Assembly (NCBI GenBank): GCA_046095485.1
Contig: JBJTJN010000114.1
Location: 1-15,989 of the forward strand
DNA length: 15,989 bases
Origin: SYFI01 sp046095485
GTDB lineage: Bacteria; Actinomycetota; Thermoleophilia; Miltoncostaeales; Miltoncostaeaceae
Direction: 5' to 3'
This document shows, piece by piece, positions 1 to 6,735 of the stretch. A program made the position numbers and the translations under genes. The notes under the pieces were generated by a model. That model saw only the letters and a list, made by a program, of their open reading frames with translations, did no database searches and was not told the DNA's origin. Numbering within the stretch: the stretch's first letter is position 1; each line of letters opens with the position of its first letter.

Positions 1-332
1 GTCGAAGGAGCCGTCGGGCACGGGCATGTTCTCCACGTCGCCCTGCGCGAGGGTCACCTCCACGCCGTCGATGCCGCCGAGCTTCGCCTGGAACTGCTCG
101 AGCATGCCCTCCGACGGGTCAACGCCCGTGATCCGCGCCGGCGGAAGCGGTCGACGATCGCCTGGGTGGTCCACCCGGTGCCGCAGCCGACGTCCAGCAC
201 GTCGTCGTAGTGCCCGGCCGGGATCGACATCACCAGGCGCTGGCCGCCCTCGATGTTGAAGCGCACGGCGTCCTCGTAGTCGGATGCCGTCTCGGTGAAT
301 CCATCGGCGACCAGATCGCGGCCGTCGGCCAT
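1..332 (-). pseudogene. Class I SAM-dependent methyltransferase, 5' part, frameshifted
   Basis: The gene reads leftward from ATG 332 and runs off the window. A strong ribosome-binding site (GAGGGGGAGGA) lies just upstream, and a possible -10 (TACGCT, 373-368) lies 35 nt before the start. The N-terminal segment contains motif I, DVLDVGCGTGWTTQAIVD, the glycine-rich SAM loop of Rossmann methyltransferases. About 65 residues in, the frame is lost. The continuation ITGVDPSEGML (the acidic motif after strand beta-2) and then GDVENMPVPDGSFD are in another frame. Adding one C to the TTCCGCC run near 139-146 would restore FPPARITGVD exactly. This is therefore either a single-base sequencing or assembly error or a young pseudogene. 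The substrate cannot be told. The overall look resembles UbiE/type-11 small-molecule methyltransferases. The methyltransferase fold is well supported; loss of function is not. Confidence 0.8.
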
Positions 333-367
333 GTGGTCCTCCCCCTCGGGTGCGCGGTGCGATGGGC

Positions 368-373
368 AGCGTA
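368..373 (-). promoter_or_regulatory. Candidate -10 box (TACGCT) for the methyltransferase
   Basis: TACGCT fits the actinobacterial TANNNT pattern and sits 35 nt before ATG 332, leaving room for the visible ribosome-binding site. No clear -35 box is seen. Confidence 0.35.
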
Positions 374-413
374 CGGGGCGCCCGCGCCTGCGTGGTGGCG
401 CAACCGGTGCTGG

Positions 414-419
414 TACGTT
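414..419 (+). promoter_or_regulatory. -10 box (TACGTT), leaderless-type promoter of the protease operon
   Basis: TACGTT lies 7 nt before GTG 427 and 10 nt before ATG 430. Transcription should therefore begin at or almost at the start codon. No ribosome-binding site is present between them. Confidence 0.5.
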
Positions 420-429
420 CGCACTCGTG

Positions 430-2088
430 ATGCGCCGCCTCATCATCATCGTGCTGGCTGCGTCGGGCCTCGTCGGTGGCCTCGCCGGCGCCGGCCCGCT
501 CGCGGCGGCCGCCGATCGCAGCGGCGTGGGCACACGCGTGGTCGGCCCCGACCGGCAGGACGCCAACCCGGCCGACTGGCCGTTCATCGCGCTCTACACC
601 TTCCGCCGAGGCGGCGGAACATCGCTCTGCGGCAGTTCGGTGGTGTCCGCACGCTGGGTGCTCACCGCCGCGCACTGCGTGCAGGGCTACGACCGCGCCG
701 GGATGGCGTTGTACCCGGGCGCCTACGTGCGCACGAGTCCCGGCGCGCCGCAGGTTCCCGACTCGGCGTTGGTGAACCCCTCGTACTCCGCGGAGACCGA
801 GTCGGGTGACCTCGCGCTGCTGCGCCTGCCCGCCGCCACCTCGGTGGCCCCCGTCGCGCTGCCCGCGCCGTCGGACGACGCCGCGATCGTGTCGGCGCAG
901 GCGGCAGGGTCCGCGGCGCAGGTGGCGGGCTGGGGGCTCACCACCTGTTCGGTGAATCCGTCCGATCCCGATGGCTGCTACCCGACGCCGGCCGGCCCCG
1001 ACTCGGTGGCGACGATCCTGCAGTCGGCGGGCGGCGGGGTGCCGCTCATCCCCGATGCCACCTGCGGCGCGTTCCCCGTCATGGGTTCGTTGTTCGTCGC
1101 CTCAACCATGATGTGCGCGGGCAATGCGCCGGCGAGCAATCCGTCGCTTCGCAACGACACCTGCTCGGGCGACTCCGGCGGGCCCATGACCGCCACGATC
1201 AACGGGCGCAGGGTGCTGCTGGGGGCCACGAGCTGGGGCCTCCGGTGCGGTGTCCCCAATCTGCCCGGCGTCTATGCCCGGGTCACATCCGCTCGCGACT
1301 GGATCTGCGACACCGTCACGTCGCCCACGGCCATCACCGCCACGGGGGGTCGCAACAGCGTGACTGTCACCTGGGCGCCCGACACCGCGCCCTGCGGGTG
1401 GCGCGACCCCCAGGTGCAGGTGACCGCCAGCCCCGGCGGGGCCACGGCCACCGCCGCGCTCTCGGCCGGCACCGCCACCTTCAGCGGGCTGCCGCGCGCC
1501 AGCACGTATTCGTTCTCGGCGCAGGTGGTGTCGTCGTCTGGCGCCGCGCCGCCCGCCGCCACGTCGTCGGCCACCACGTCCGCGCTGCCGGACGCCTGCA
1601 CGCAGACCTTCTACCAGCAGGGGCCGCGCACGTGGCGCACCCAGAAGGCCCCGGATGGCACCAACGCGGTGCGCGTGCTCTCGCGCATCCGCGTGTACGA
1701 CGACCCCGAGTCATGGTGCCGTGCGAGCCTCACCTTCATCTTCCGCGACAAGCGCAACCAGAAGCGCCTGTCGCAGCTGCCGGGGTCGACGCTGGGCTAC
1801 CGCAAGCTCACCGGAAAGGACTTCAGCGCCCCGGTGGTCTCGTGGCCCACCACGAAGGAGTTCCGCTTCGAGGGCTCCGATTCCACCGGGCTTGGCAGGA
1901 AGGACGCCCGCCTCGTGCTGGTGTCGTACCTCGAGCGCACCAAGGGCATGCCGGCGCAGTCCAATGTCGAGCTGGTGGTGGTGCGGCGCATCCCGTCCAA
2001 TGCAGCGACGGCCGAGAGTGCCACCAACCCGCTGTTCGCGCAGAAGAACTCCTTCGGCACGGCCGTGGGATGGGCCACGGTGTCGTGA
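430..2088 (+). CDS. Secreted trypsin-like serine protease (S1A) with Fn3-like and novel C-terminal domain
   Basis: This 552-residue exported protease cleaves after Arg or Lys, judging from its S1 pocket. Residues 1-28 form a signal peptide (MRRLIIIVLAASGLVGG... ending LAAAA). The mature chain would begin at an activation site, TR|VVGPD (R36/V37). The catalytic triad is H82 (LTAAHC), D127 (SGDLALL) and S249 (CSGDSGGP). D243, six residues before the serine, is the trypsin-type specificity aspartate. The trypsin domain ends near residue 293 (ARDWIC). Residues about 298-386 look like a fibronectin type III domain (VTVTWAPD, YSFSAQVVSSSG). Residues about 388-552 form an unrecognised domain with C390 and C430. 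The start is ATG 430 or the adjacent in-frame GTG 427. An upstream in-frame start at 295 would overlap the divergent methyltransferase and lose the signal peptide. The stop overlaps the ATG of the GH3 gene, so the two are coupled. Confidence 0.92.
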   Translation: MRRLIIIVLAASGLVGGLAGAGPLAAAADRSGVGTRVVGPDRQDANPADWPFIALYTFRRGGGTSLCGSSVVSARWVLTAAHCVQGYDRAGMALYPGAYVRTSPGAPQVPDSALVNPSYSAETESGDLALLRLPAATSVAPVALPAPSDDAAIVSAQAAGSAAQVAGWGLTTCSVNPSDPDGCYPTPAGPDSVATILQSAGGGVPLIPDATCGAFPVMGSLFVASTMMCAGNAPASNPSLRNDTCSGDSGGPMTATINGRRVLLGATSWGLRCGVPNLPGVYARVTSARDWICDTVTSPTAITATGGRNSVTVTWAPDTAPCGWRDPQVQVTASPGGATATAALSAGTATFSGLPRASTYSFSAQVVSSSGAAPPAATSSATTSALPDACTQTFYQQGPRTWRTQKAPDGTNAVRVLSRIRVYDDPESWCRASLTFIFRDKRNQKRLSQLPGSTLGYRKLTGKDFSAPVVSWPTTKEFRFEGSDSTGLGRKDARLVLVSYLERTKGMPAQSNVELVVVRRIPSNAATAESATNPLFAQKNSFGTAVGWATVS

Positions 2089-3173
2089 TGTCGCTACGGG
2101 CACGCGTGCTGATCGTGGGTGGTCTGGCCACAGCCGCGGTGGCCGCCGCGTTGGCCGGGGTTCCCGCGGCGGCACTTGCGGCGCCAACCACGGCGCAACT
2201 CGCCGGTCAGCGCATCACCTGGCCGGTGGATGGCACCTCGGTGAGCGCGTCAATGCGCGCGGCCATCGCGCGGGGCGAGGTGGGCAGCGTCATCCTGTTC
2301 AGCCGCAACGCGCCCAACCGCGCCGTGCTGGGCAGGCTCACGCGGCAGCTGCAGGCGATCCCGCGCCCGGCGGGCCTCGACGCCCCGCTGCTCGTGACCG
2401 TCGACCAGGAGGGCGGGCTGGTGAAGCGCATGGCGTGGGCGCCGCCCATCATGAGCGCCGCGCGCATGGGGGCGCGACTCGACCCTGCGGGCATTAGGGC
2501 CCAGGGCGCGGCCACGGGGCGGGCCATGCTGAGGTCGGGAGTGAACGCCGACCTCGCACCGGTATGCGACGTGGCCCGGCGGGGCAGTGACCTCTTCCGC
2601 GATGGCCGGGCGTTCGGCACCACGCCCGCCACCGTGGCCGCCGACTGCACGGCGTTCGCGCAGGGGCTGGCCGATGCCGGCGCCGTGGCCACGGCCAAGC
2701 ACTTCCCGGGCTTCGGGCGCGCGCGGGTGAACACCGACGATGCCGCCGTGCGCGTCACTGCTCCACGCGCCACGCTCGATCAGGAGATGGAGCCCTTCCG
2801 CACGGTGATCGCCGCGGACGTGCCGATGATCATGGTGTCGTCGATCATCTTCACGGCGCTGGCCCCGCGGCCGGCGCTGCTCGAGACGTCGGTGGTGCGC
2901 GGACTGCTGCGCGACCAGCTGGGCTTTCGCGGGGTCACGATCACCGATGCCATCGATACCCCGGCGCTGCGGCCATACGGGGGCACGGCCGGGGCGTCGG
3001 CGGGATCGGCCGCGGCGGGAATGGACCTGGTGATCGTCGCGACGTCCGAGGCCGAGGCCGCCAAGGGCATGCGCGCGGTGTCGGCGGCCATCACGTCGGG
3101 GCGCATCCCGCGCGCCGAGGCCGAGGTATCGCTGCAGCGGGTGCTCGCGCTGCGCCGCTCGCTCGGGCGCTAG
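2088..3173 (+). CDS. Secreted glycoside hydrolase family 3 (NagZ-fold) protein
   Basis: This 361-residue exported GH3 TIM-barrel enzyme has the single-domain length of NagZ-type beta-N-acetylhexosaminidases. Residues 1-32 are a signal peptide (ending ALAA). Family motifs are VDQEGG (105-110), KHFPGFG (204-210) and GVTITDA (283-288), which holds the predicted nucleophile D287. The loop after KHFPGFG reads RARVNTD (211-217). NagZ enzymes have D-S-H there, with His as general acid/base; here the aligned positions are N215-T216-D217. Cleavage of GlcNAc-MurNAc is therefore uncertain, and the enzyme may use another acid/base or be a glycoside phosphorylase or different glycosidase. The start ATG shares its A with the protease stop codon (TGATG), so the two secreted hydrolases form an operon. 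The longer open frame reaching upstream to 1113 is only a high-GC shadow inside the protease gene. Confidence 0.87.
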   Translation: MSLRARVLIVGGLATAAVAAALAGVPAAALAAPTTAQLAGQRITWPVDGTSVSASMRAAIARGEVGSVILFSRNAPNRAVLGRLTRQLQAIPRPAGLDAPLLVTVDQEGGLVKRMAWAPPIMSAARMGARLDPAGIRAQGAATGRAMLRSGVNADLAPVCDVARRGSDLFRDGRAFGTTPATVAADCTAFAQGLADAGAVATAKHFPGFGRARVNTDDAAVRVTAPRATLDQEMEPFRTVIAADVPMIMVSSIIFTALAPRPALLETSVVRGLLRDQLGFRGVTITDAIDTPALRPYGGTAGASAGSAAAGMDLVIVATSEAEAAKGMRAVSAAITSGRIPRAEAEVSLQRVLALRRSLGR

Positions 3174-4447
3174 CCCAGGGCGTCGCGCACTCGGGTCGGA
3201 CCTAGCCCCGGGGCGTTTCGCACGGGGATCGGCGGGCGCTCGAGCCATGCATGCAGCGCGAGCACCACGGCCTGGCAGGTGAACGCCCGGGCGCCCATGC
3301 CGGTGCCGTCGATGGGGTCGTTGTACTCGCGGAACCCCTGGCCGTCGAGGCGCTCCTCGATGCGCGACACCAGCACCGCCGCCTCGGCGCTGCGCCCGGC
3401 CAGCAGCAGCGCGGGGATGACGAAGGGCGGGGTGAAGGGCCACGACGGACCGCGCCAGTACTGGGGAATGACGCGGCCATCGCCCCGCATGAACGTGGGG
3501 TCGTCCAGGCTCACGGAGGGCACCGGATGCGGCGGCCAGAAGCGGTCGCCGCGCAGCAGCCAGTCGTCCACCACGCGGGTGCGGATCTCCTCTGGCAGGT
3601 CGGGCAGGGCGGCCGGGGCCAACCCCTGCCAGGCGCTGACCGGCACCGGCAGGCCGTCCGGCCCGGCGAGCCGGAAGATGCCTGCCTGGTCGTCCCACAG
3701 GTGATCCACGATGGCGTGGGTGATGTCCCGGGCCCGCTCACGGGCCCCGGGCTCGCCCAGCGCATGCAGGCCCAGGTAGCCCAGGGCGAGGCTGGCGTTC
3801 ACCAGGGGGCAGGCCGCGGTGAATCCGCCCCGCGCGCGGATGCGCCGGAACGAGAAGTCGTCCCTGCGGACGTCGTTCACGAGCGCGGCGAATCCCGGCG
3901 TGCCGTGGCGGCGCCATCCGAGCGCGTCGTCGAACACCGGGGAGGCGTCGCAGCCGGTCTCGTCGGGAAGGATCACCCACGCGAGGCCGGTGGAATCCAC
4001 GCGCTCGCGTTCGATCCACCCGTTGTAGGCGCGCACCACGTGGCGGCCCTGCGCGGCGAAGGCCTCATCGCCGAGGCGCTCGGCGATCTCCGCCCAGGCC
4101 CACCCGAGGAACGGTGGCTGGATCGTGGCGGTGGCCATGTCCCGGCGGGATCGCACGTTGTAGAAGGCCAGCCGCGCCAGGCGCACGGGGGAGTCCCAGA
4201 AGACGGTGTGGCCGATGAGCCCGTCGGGTTGCTGCACGGCGGCGAGCGAGCGCACCTCGGCCGCGGCCCTGGAGGGGTCCACCTCGTTCCAGGCCAGCGC
4301 ATGCATGAGGGAGTCCCAGAACCACTGGTAGGGGTACTTCTCACCATCGGGGCAGGTGTAGGCGTAGGCCACGCCATCGCGCGCGACGCCCTCACGCCAA
4401 TTGGCTGCCAGCAGCGCCTCGGCGGCCCGGCGCACGCGGATGCTCAC
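3170..4447 (-). CDS. GH63-like / MGH-type (alpha/alpha)6-barrel glucosidase
   Basis: This is a cytoplasmic glycosidase of about 425 residues with no signal peptide. Motifs typical of the GH63 and mannosylglycerate/glucosylglycerate hydrolase group are visible. They are YPYQWFWDSLMHA (catalytic-acid-type D45), QPDGLIGHTVFW, GFTAACPLVNASLALGYL, IPQYWRGPSWPF, and GFREYNDPIDGTGMGA near the C-terminus (E374, candidate base). The family hydrolyses alpha-glucosides or alpha-mannosides such as glucosylglycerate or small oligosaccharides; the exact substrate is not readable. GTG 4447 is preferred (GTG 4456 is possible). The frame stays open to 4582, but that extension is low-complexity and lies antisense to the structured RNA at 4483-4554. 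The stop TAG shares the palindrome CTAG with the stop of the convergent GH3 gene. No ribosome-binding site is evident. A weak -10 (TTACCT, 4463-4458) lies 10 nt from GTG 4447. Confidence 0.85.
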   Translation of the reverse strand: MSIRVRRAAEALLAANWREGVARDGVAYAYTCPDGEKYPYQWFWDSLMHALAWNEVDPSRAAAEVRSLAAVQQPDGLIGHTVFWDSPVRLARLAFYNVRSRRDMATATIQPPFLGWAWAEIAERLGDEAFAAQGRHVVRAYNGWIERERVDSTGLAWVILPDETGCDASPVFDDALGWRRHGTPGFAALVNDVRRDDFSFRRIRARGGFTAACPLVNASLALGYLGLHALGEPGARERARDITHAIVDHLWDDQAGIFRLAGPDGLPVPVSAWQGLAPAALPDLPEEIRTRVVDDWLLRGDRFWPPHPVPSVSLDDPTFMRGDGRVIPQYWRGPSWPFTPPFVIPALLLAGRSAEAAVLVSRIEERLDGQGFREYNDPIDGTGMGARAFTCQAVVLALHAWLERPPIPVRNAPGLGPTRVRDALG

Positions 4448-4482
4448 CCCGTTCACGAGGTAAGCATCGCAGGAAGCGGACG

Positions 4483-4554
4483 GCGGCGGACGGCGCGGGG
4501 AACCCCCCGATTCCCGCGCTGACCGAGACCCCCCGATCTCGGAGCGTCCGCCGC
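4483..4554 (+). ncRNA. 6C-type small RNA (two hairpins with CCCCCCGA loops)
   Basis: A 9-bp perfect closing helix (GCGGCGGAC 4483-4491 with GTCCGCCGC 4546-4554) encloses two hairpins. Hairpin 1 pairs 4493-4502 with 4511-4519 (nine pairs, G4497 bulged). Hairpin 2 pairs CCGAGA 4523-4528 with TCTCGG 4537-4542. The stems differ, but both loops are the identical octamer CCCCCCGA (4503-4510 and 4529-4536). Two stem-loops each carrying six or more cytosines define the actinobacterial 6C RNA motif, a trans-acting small RNA known as B11 in Mycobacterium. Strand is inferred from the C-rich loops; the opposite strand would show TCGGGGGG loops. Promoter and exact ends are not clear. A degenerate -10 (TAAGCAT) at 4461-4467 would start transcription near 4474. 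Not checked against the Rfam model. Confidence 0.75.
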
Positions 4555-4563
4555 TCAGTACCG

Positions 4564-4601
4564 CCATGCAATTCGATCTCACGAAGAGAACGAGTGCATG
4601 G
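4564..4601 (+). other. Long imperfect hairpin downstream of the 6C-like fold
   Basis: CCATGCA (4564-4570) pairs with TGCATGG (4595-4601), TCG (4573-4575) with CGA (4591-4593), and TCTC (4577-4580) with GAGA (4586-4589). This gives 14 pairs with two small internal loops and an ACGAA loop. It could be a 3' stem of the small RNA, a terminator without a T tract, or a DNA-level dyad. Confidence 0.45.
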
Positions 4602-4613
4602 AGGCAATGTGTC

Positions 4614-4638
4614 AGGCGGCTTCACGAAGCGCAAGCCT
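4614..4638 (+). terminator. Weak candidate terminator hairpin
   Basis: AGGC and GCTT (4614-4622) pair with AAGC and GCCT (4627-4638) around a CACG loop, followed by TTATGGTGTC. The stem has an asymmetric internal loop and the T tract is poor, so this is only a candidate end for the small RNA. Confidence 0.25.
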
Positions 4639-4689
4639 TATGGTGTCAGTCGCGCCGATTCTTTACCGGATGTTCGCAATTCGGCGCAC

Positions 4690-4695
4690 TAGCGT
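4690..4695 (+). promoter_or_regulatory. -10 box (TAGCGT), leaderless-type promoter of the VIT1 gene
   Basis: TAGCGT lies 8 nt before GTG 4704 with no ribosome-binding site between them. The placement supports GTG 4704 as the true start. Confidence 0.5.
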
Positions 4696-4703
4696 TCGCC
4701 GCC

Positions 4704-5408
4704 GTGCCCATCCTTCCATCGCACCTCGAGCACCACGCAACGGGCCGAACCGGCTGGCTGCGCGCGGCCGTGCTCGGGGCCAACGATGGCCTGGTGTCCA
4801 CCGCCAGCCTGGTGCTGGGCGTGGCGGCATCGGGCGCCGATCGCGGCGCGGTGATCACCGCCGGCATCGCGGGGCTGGTGGCCGGCGCGATGTCCATGGC
4901 GGCCGGCGAGTACGTGTCGGTGAGCTCCCAGCGCGACGCCGAGCGCGCGGACATCGCGCGCGAGACCCAGGAACTCGCGGACGATCCCGAGGGAGAGCTC
5001 GACGAGCTCGCGGACATCTACGAGGAACGCGGGCTCTCGCCCCGCCTTGCGCGCGAGGTGGCCGAGGAACTCTCGAAGGGGGATGTGCTCACGGTGCACG
5101 CCCGCGAGGAGCTCGGCATCACCGACTACGCCAAGGCGCGGCCACTGCAGGCGGCCATCGCCTCGGCGCTGTCGTTCGCCATCGGCGCCCTGCTGCCGCT
5201 TCTCGCGGTGCTGCCGTCCTACGGACAGGCCGAGCGCATCTGGGTGACGGTGGTGGTCACCGTGATCGGCCTGATCATCCTGGGCGCCGCCGGGGCGATG
5301 CTCGGTAAGGCCCCGGTGCTGCGGGCATCTGCCCGCGTGCTGTTCTGGGGCGTGGCGGCCATGGCCATCACGTCGCTCATCGGATCGTTGGTGGGCGCCG
5401 CGGTATAG
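4704..5408 (+). CDS. VIT1/CCC1-family iron/manganese transporter
   Basis: This 234-residue inner-membrane protein of the vacuolar iron transporter family exports Fe2+ or Mn2+ in exchange for protons. The signature GANDGLVSTASLVLGVA (25-41) lies in TM1, and GAMSMAAGEYVSVSSQRD (61-78) lies in TM2. An acidic cytoplasmic helical segment follows (79-143), rich in Glu and Asp (DDPEGELDELADIYEERG), the metal-binding region of the family. Three more membrane segments lie near 148-170, 178-200 and 212-233, giving the usual five. GTG 4704 gives the normal family length. The open frame extends upstream to 4566, but it begins with sequence unlike the family, and a -10 box sits directly before GTG 4704. 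The gene stands alone. It is convergent with the next gene and separated from it by 80 bp. Confidence 0.9.
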   Translation: MPILPSHLEHHATGRTGWLRAAVLGANDGLVSTASLVLGVAASGADRGAVITAGIAGLVAGAMSMAAGEYVSVSSQRDAERADIARETQELADDPEGELDELADIYEERGLSPRLAREVAEELSKGDVLTVHAREELGITDYAKARPLQAAIASALSFAIGALLPLLAVLPSYGQAERIWVTVVVTVIGLIILGAAGAMLGKAPVLRASARVLFWGVAAMAITSLIGSLVGAAV

Positions 5409-5432
5409 CCGCGCCGGCCGGCAACGCGCGGC
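5408..5432. terminator. Possible bidirectional hairpin between convergent genes
   Basis: GCCGCGC (5408-5414) pairs perfectly with GCGCGGC (5426-5432) around an 11-nt loop, right at the VIT1 stop codon. There is no T tract on either strand, so an intrinsic terminator is uncertain. The rest of the 80-bp gap shows nothing further. Confidence 0.35.
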
Positions 5433-5488
5433 AATCGAATGCCGTGGTGCGTGCGACCGCCTCCACAGGGGCCCACAGTGCGTCCGCG

Positions 5489-6130
5489 TCAGCTGAGCGG
5501 CACAGGCACGCAGTTGCCGGTGGCACACACGGAGCGCTCGATGAATACCGTCGTCGCCCCGGCCTTGGCCTTGGGCGTGCTGCTCGGCGCCTTGGCCCAG
5601 CGCTTGAGGAAGCTCGTCTTGCTCGTCTGCACGGCGCTGAGGCTCGCCCCCTGGAGGGCCGTCATGGTCGCCTGGATCACCGGCGTGGCAGCCGCGCCAT
5701 CGGTTGTCACCACCGTGGACGTCATGGACGCGACGAAGGTGCTCGTGACGCCCTTGCGGGTGGTGGTGATAGCGACGTTCGGCGGGTCAACGGCGAAGCT
5801 GGAGTTGCCGCCGAGGGTCCAGAGGCCCGCGAACTGGGTCATGGGAATCGTGCCCGTCATGCGGCTGGGCCGTACGGTGAACCAGATCACCGGTTGCGCA
5901 CTCGACGTGATCGGCATGGTGAAGGTGTAGGTGCCCGTGGTCCCGGGAACCGGCACCATGGTGGCCGACGGGCCGCTGAAGACGAACATGTACGAGGCCT
6001 GAACATTGGACGAGGATGACGATCCGGCGCCGTGCTCGGGATGCGCTGGCGCGGACATCGCCGTGCCCGCGAGCAGGGCGCCGGCGAGCAGTGTCGACGC
6101 TGCGAGCGTGGCAGCGGATGCGGTGCGCAT
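5489..6130 (-). CDS. Exported protein of unknown function
   Basis: This 213-residue protein has a clear Sec signal peptide (MRTASAATLAAST... ending AMSAPA near residue 27), no lipobox cysteine, and then a His/Ser-rich linker. The globular part (46-150) has beta-rich segments such as YMFVFSGPSATMVPVPG, YTFTMPITSSAQPVIWFTVRP and FAVDPPNVAI. They recall a family of small bacterial secreted proteins in which a strand pair is followed by a DRP/SRM-GT motif and DPPN. That likeness is from memory, and no function is established. The C-terminus holds a basic stretch and a close cysteine pair (C202, C207), likely a disulfide. It has a true ribosome-binding site (AAGGAGA, 5-6 nt before the ATG), unlike the leaderless genes nearby. 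It lies 59 bp downstream of the two-TM gene on the same strand and has a possible promoter of its own. Confidence 0.8.
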   Translation of the reverse strand: MRTASAATLAASTLLAGALLAGTAMSAPAHPEHGAGSSSSSNVQASYMFVFSGPSATMVPVPGTTGTYTFTMPITSSAQPVIWFTVRPSRMTGTIPMTQFAGLWTLGGNSSFAVDPPNVAITTTRKGVTSTFVASMTSTVVTTDGAAATPVIQATMTALQGASLSAVQTSKTSFLKRWAKAPSSTPKAKAGATTVFIERSVCATGNCVPVPLS

Positions 6131-6173
6131 GGGGGTCTCCTTGGTTCGTGACGCGTGTGCGGGAGGGGGCCGC

Positions 6174-6179
6174 AGGCTA
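6174..6179 (-). promoter_or_regulatory. Candidate -10 box (TAGCCT) before the exported-protein gene
   Basis: TAGCCT fits TANNNT and leaves a leader of about 36-43 nt that contains the AAGGAGA ribosome-binding site of the gene starting at 6130. No -35 is evident. Confidence 0.35.
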
Positions 6180-6189
6180 CACGACGCCG

Positions 6190-6660
6190 CTAGTGCTCGC
6201 TGCGCTCGCGGCGGGCTCGCTCGCGCACCAGGTCGATGCGCAGCGCCACGGTGAGGGCGTCCACCTTGGCCTCGCCGTCGAGCCGGTCGGCCACGTGCCA
6301 GGCCTCCTGCGACAGGTACTCCAGGCGCTCCACGGCGTCGGGCAGCAGCGCGGCCCGCTGCGACTCTTTCTCGAGGTAGGCGAGGATCTCCGCCTGCTCG
6401 GCCGGCAGCCACGTGGGCCGCTTGCCGGGCCACTCGGGGTTGCGCGCGATGAGCCACCAGAGGATCGCGATGAGCGGCAGCTTGAGCGCCACCACCACGA
6501 ACAGCACGTAGGTGGAGCGGATCCACCCGTGGCCGGCAACGTCGGGCGCCCATACGATGAGCACGGTGCCGAACAGCGCCAGCACCAGCGACGCCAGGGT
6601 CGCCGGCACCACCCGCCGTGTCACCGGGGTGGGTGACGAGCCGCAGAGGAGCCATCGCAT
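6190..6660 (-). CDS. Two-TM membrane protein of unknown function
   Basis: This 156-residue protein is not recognised. Two hydrophobic segments (residues about 17-38 and 48-72) are separated by a short loop, DVAGHGWIRS. A cytoplasmic-looking tail of about 85 residues, rich in Glu, Arg and Leu and predicted helical, follows (EQAEILAYLEKESQRAALL ... IDLVRERARRERSEH). ATG 6660 is chosen. An in-frame ATG at 6672 would add four residues (MQTD). A -10-like TATGCA (6673-6668) ending 7 nt before ATG 6660 favours 6660 with a leaderless transcript, the arrangement seen at other genes here. It is divergent from thrS, with 85 bp between the starts, and could form a unit with the downstream exported-protein gene. 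Confidence 0.7.
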   Translation of the reverse strand: MRWLLCGSSPTPVTRRVVPATLASLVLALFGTVLIVWAPDVAGHGWIRSTYVLFVVVALKLPLIAILWWLIARNPEWPGKRPTWLPAEQAEILAYLEKESQRAALLPDAVERLEYLSQEAWHVADRLDGEAKVDALTVALRIDLVRERARRERSEH

Positions 6661-6729
6661 GTCGGTTTGCATATTCCGCCCGTCTGCCCGGGCGCGCAAG
6701 GGGGGTCCGGCCCCCGGGCGGGGCGTTGC

Positions 6730-6735
6730 TAGCAT
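6730..6735 (+). promoter_or_regulatory. -10 box (TAGCAT) of thrS
   Basis: TAGCAT ends 10 nt before ATG 6746, predicting a leader of only a few nucleotides. This excludes a T-box riboswitch, which needs a leader of 150 nt or more. A GC-rich inverted repeat (GGGGG 6701-6705 / CCCCC 6711-6715) and two CCCGGGCG copies (6687-6694, 6713-6720) lie just upstream, in the divergent promoter region. Confidence 0.45.

Noticed and set aside
1113..2087. Upstream extension of the GH3 frame through the protease gene
   Set aside because: The translation is Arg/His/Gly-rich noise in the +2 frame of the protease. The GH3 signal peptide starts exactly at ATG 2088.
2250..3698. A 482-codon minus-strand frame across the GH3 and GH63-like genes
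   Set aside because: It has no recognisable motif, an Arg/Pro/Ala-rich composition, and lies antisense to well-supported genes.
4448..4582. N-terminal extension of the GH63-like protein
   Set aside because: The extra 45 residues are Ser/Gly/Pro/Arg-rich and unlike the family. They coincide with the base-paired 6C-like RNA, so the open frame is incidental.
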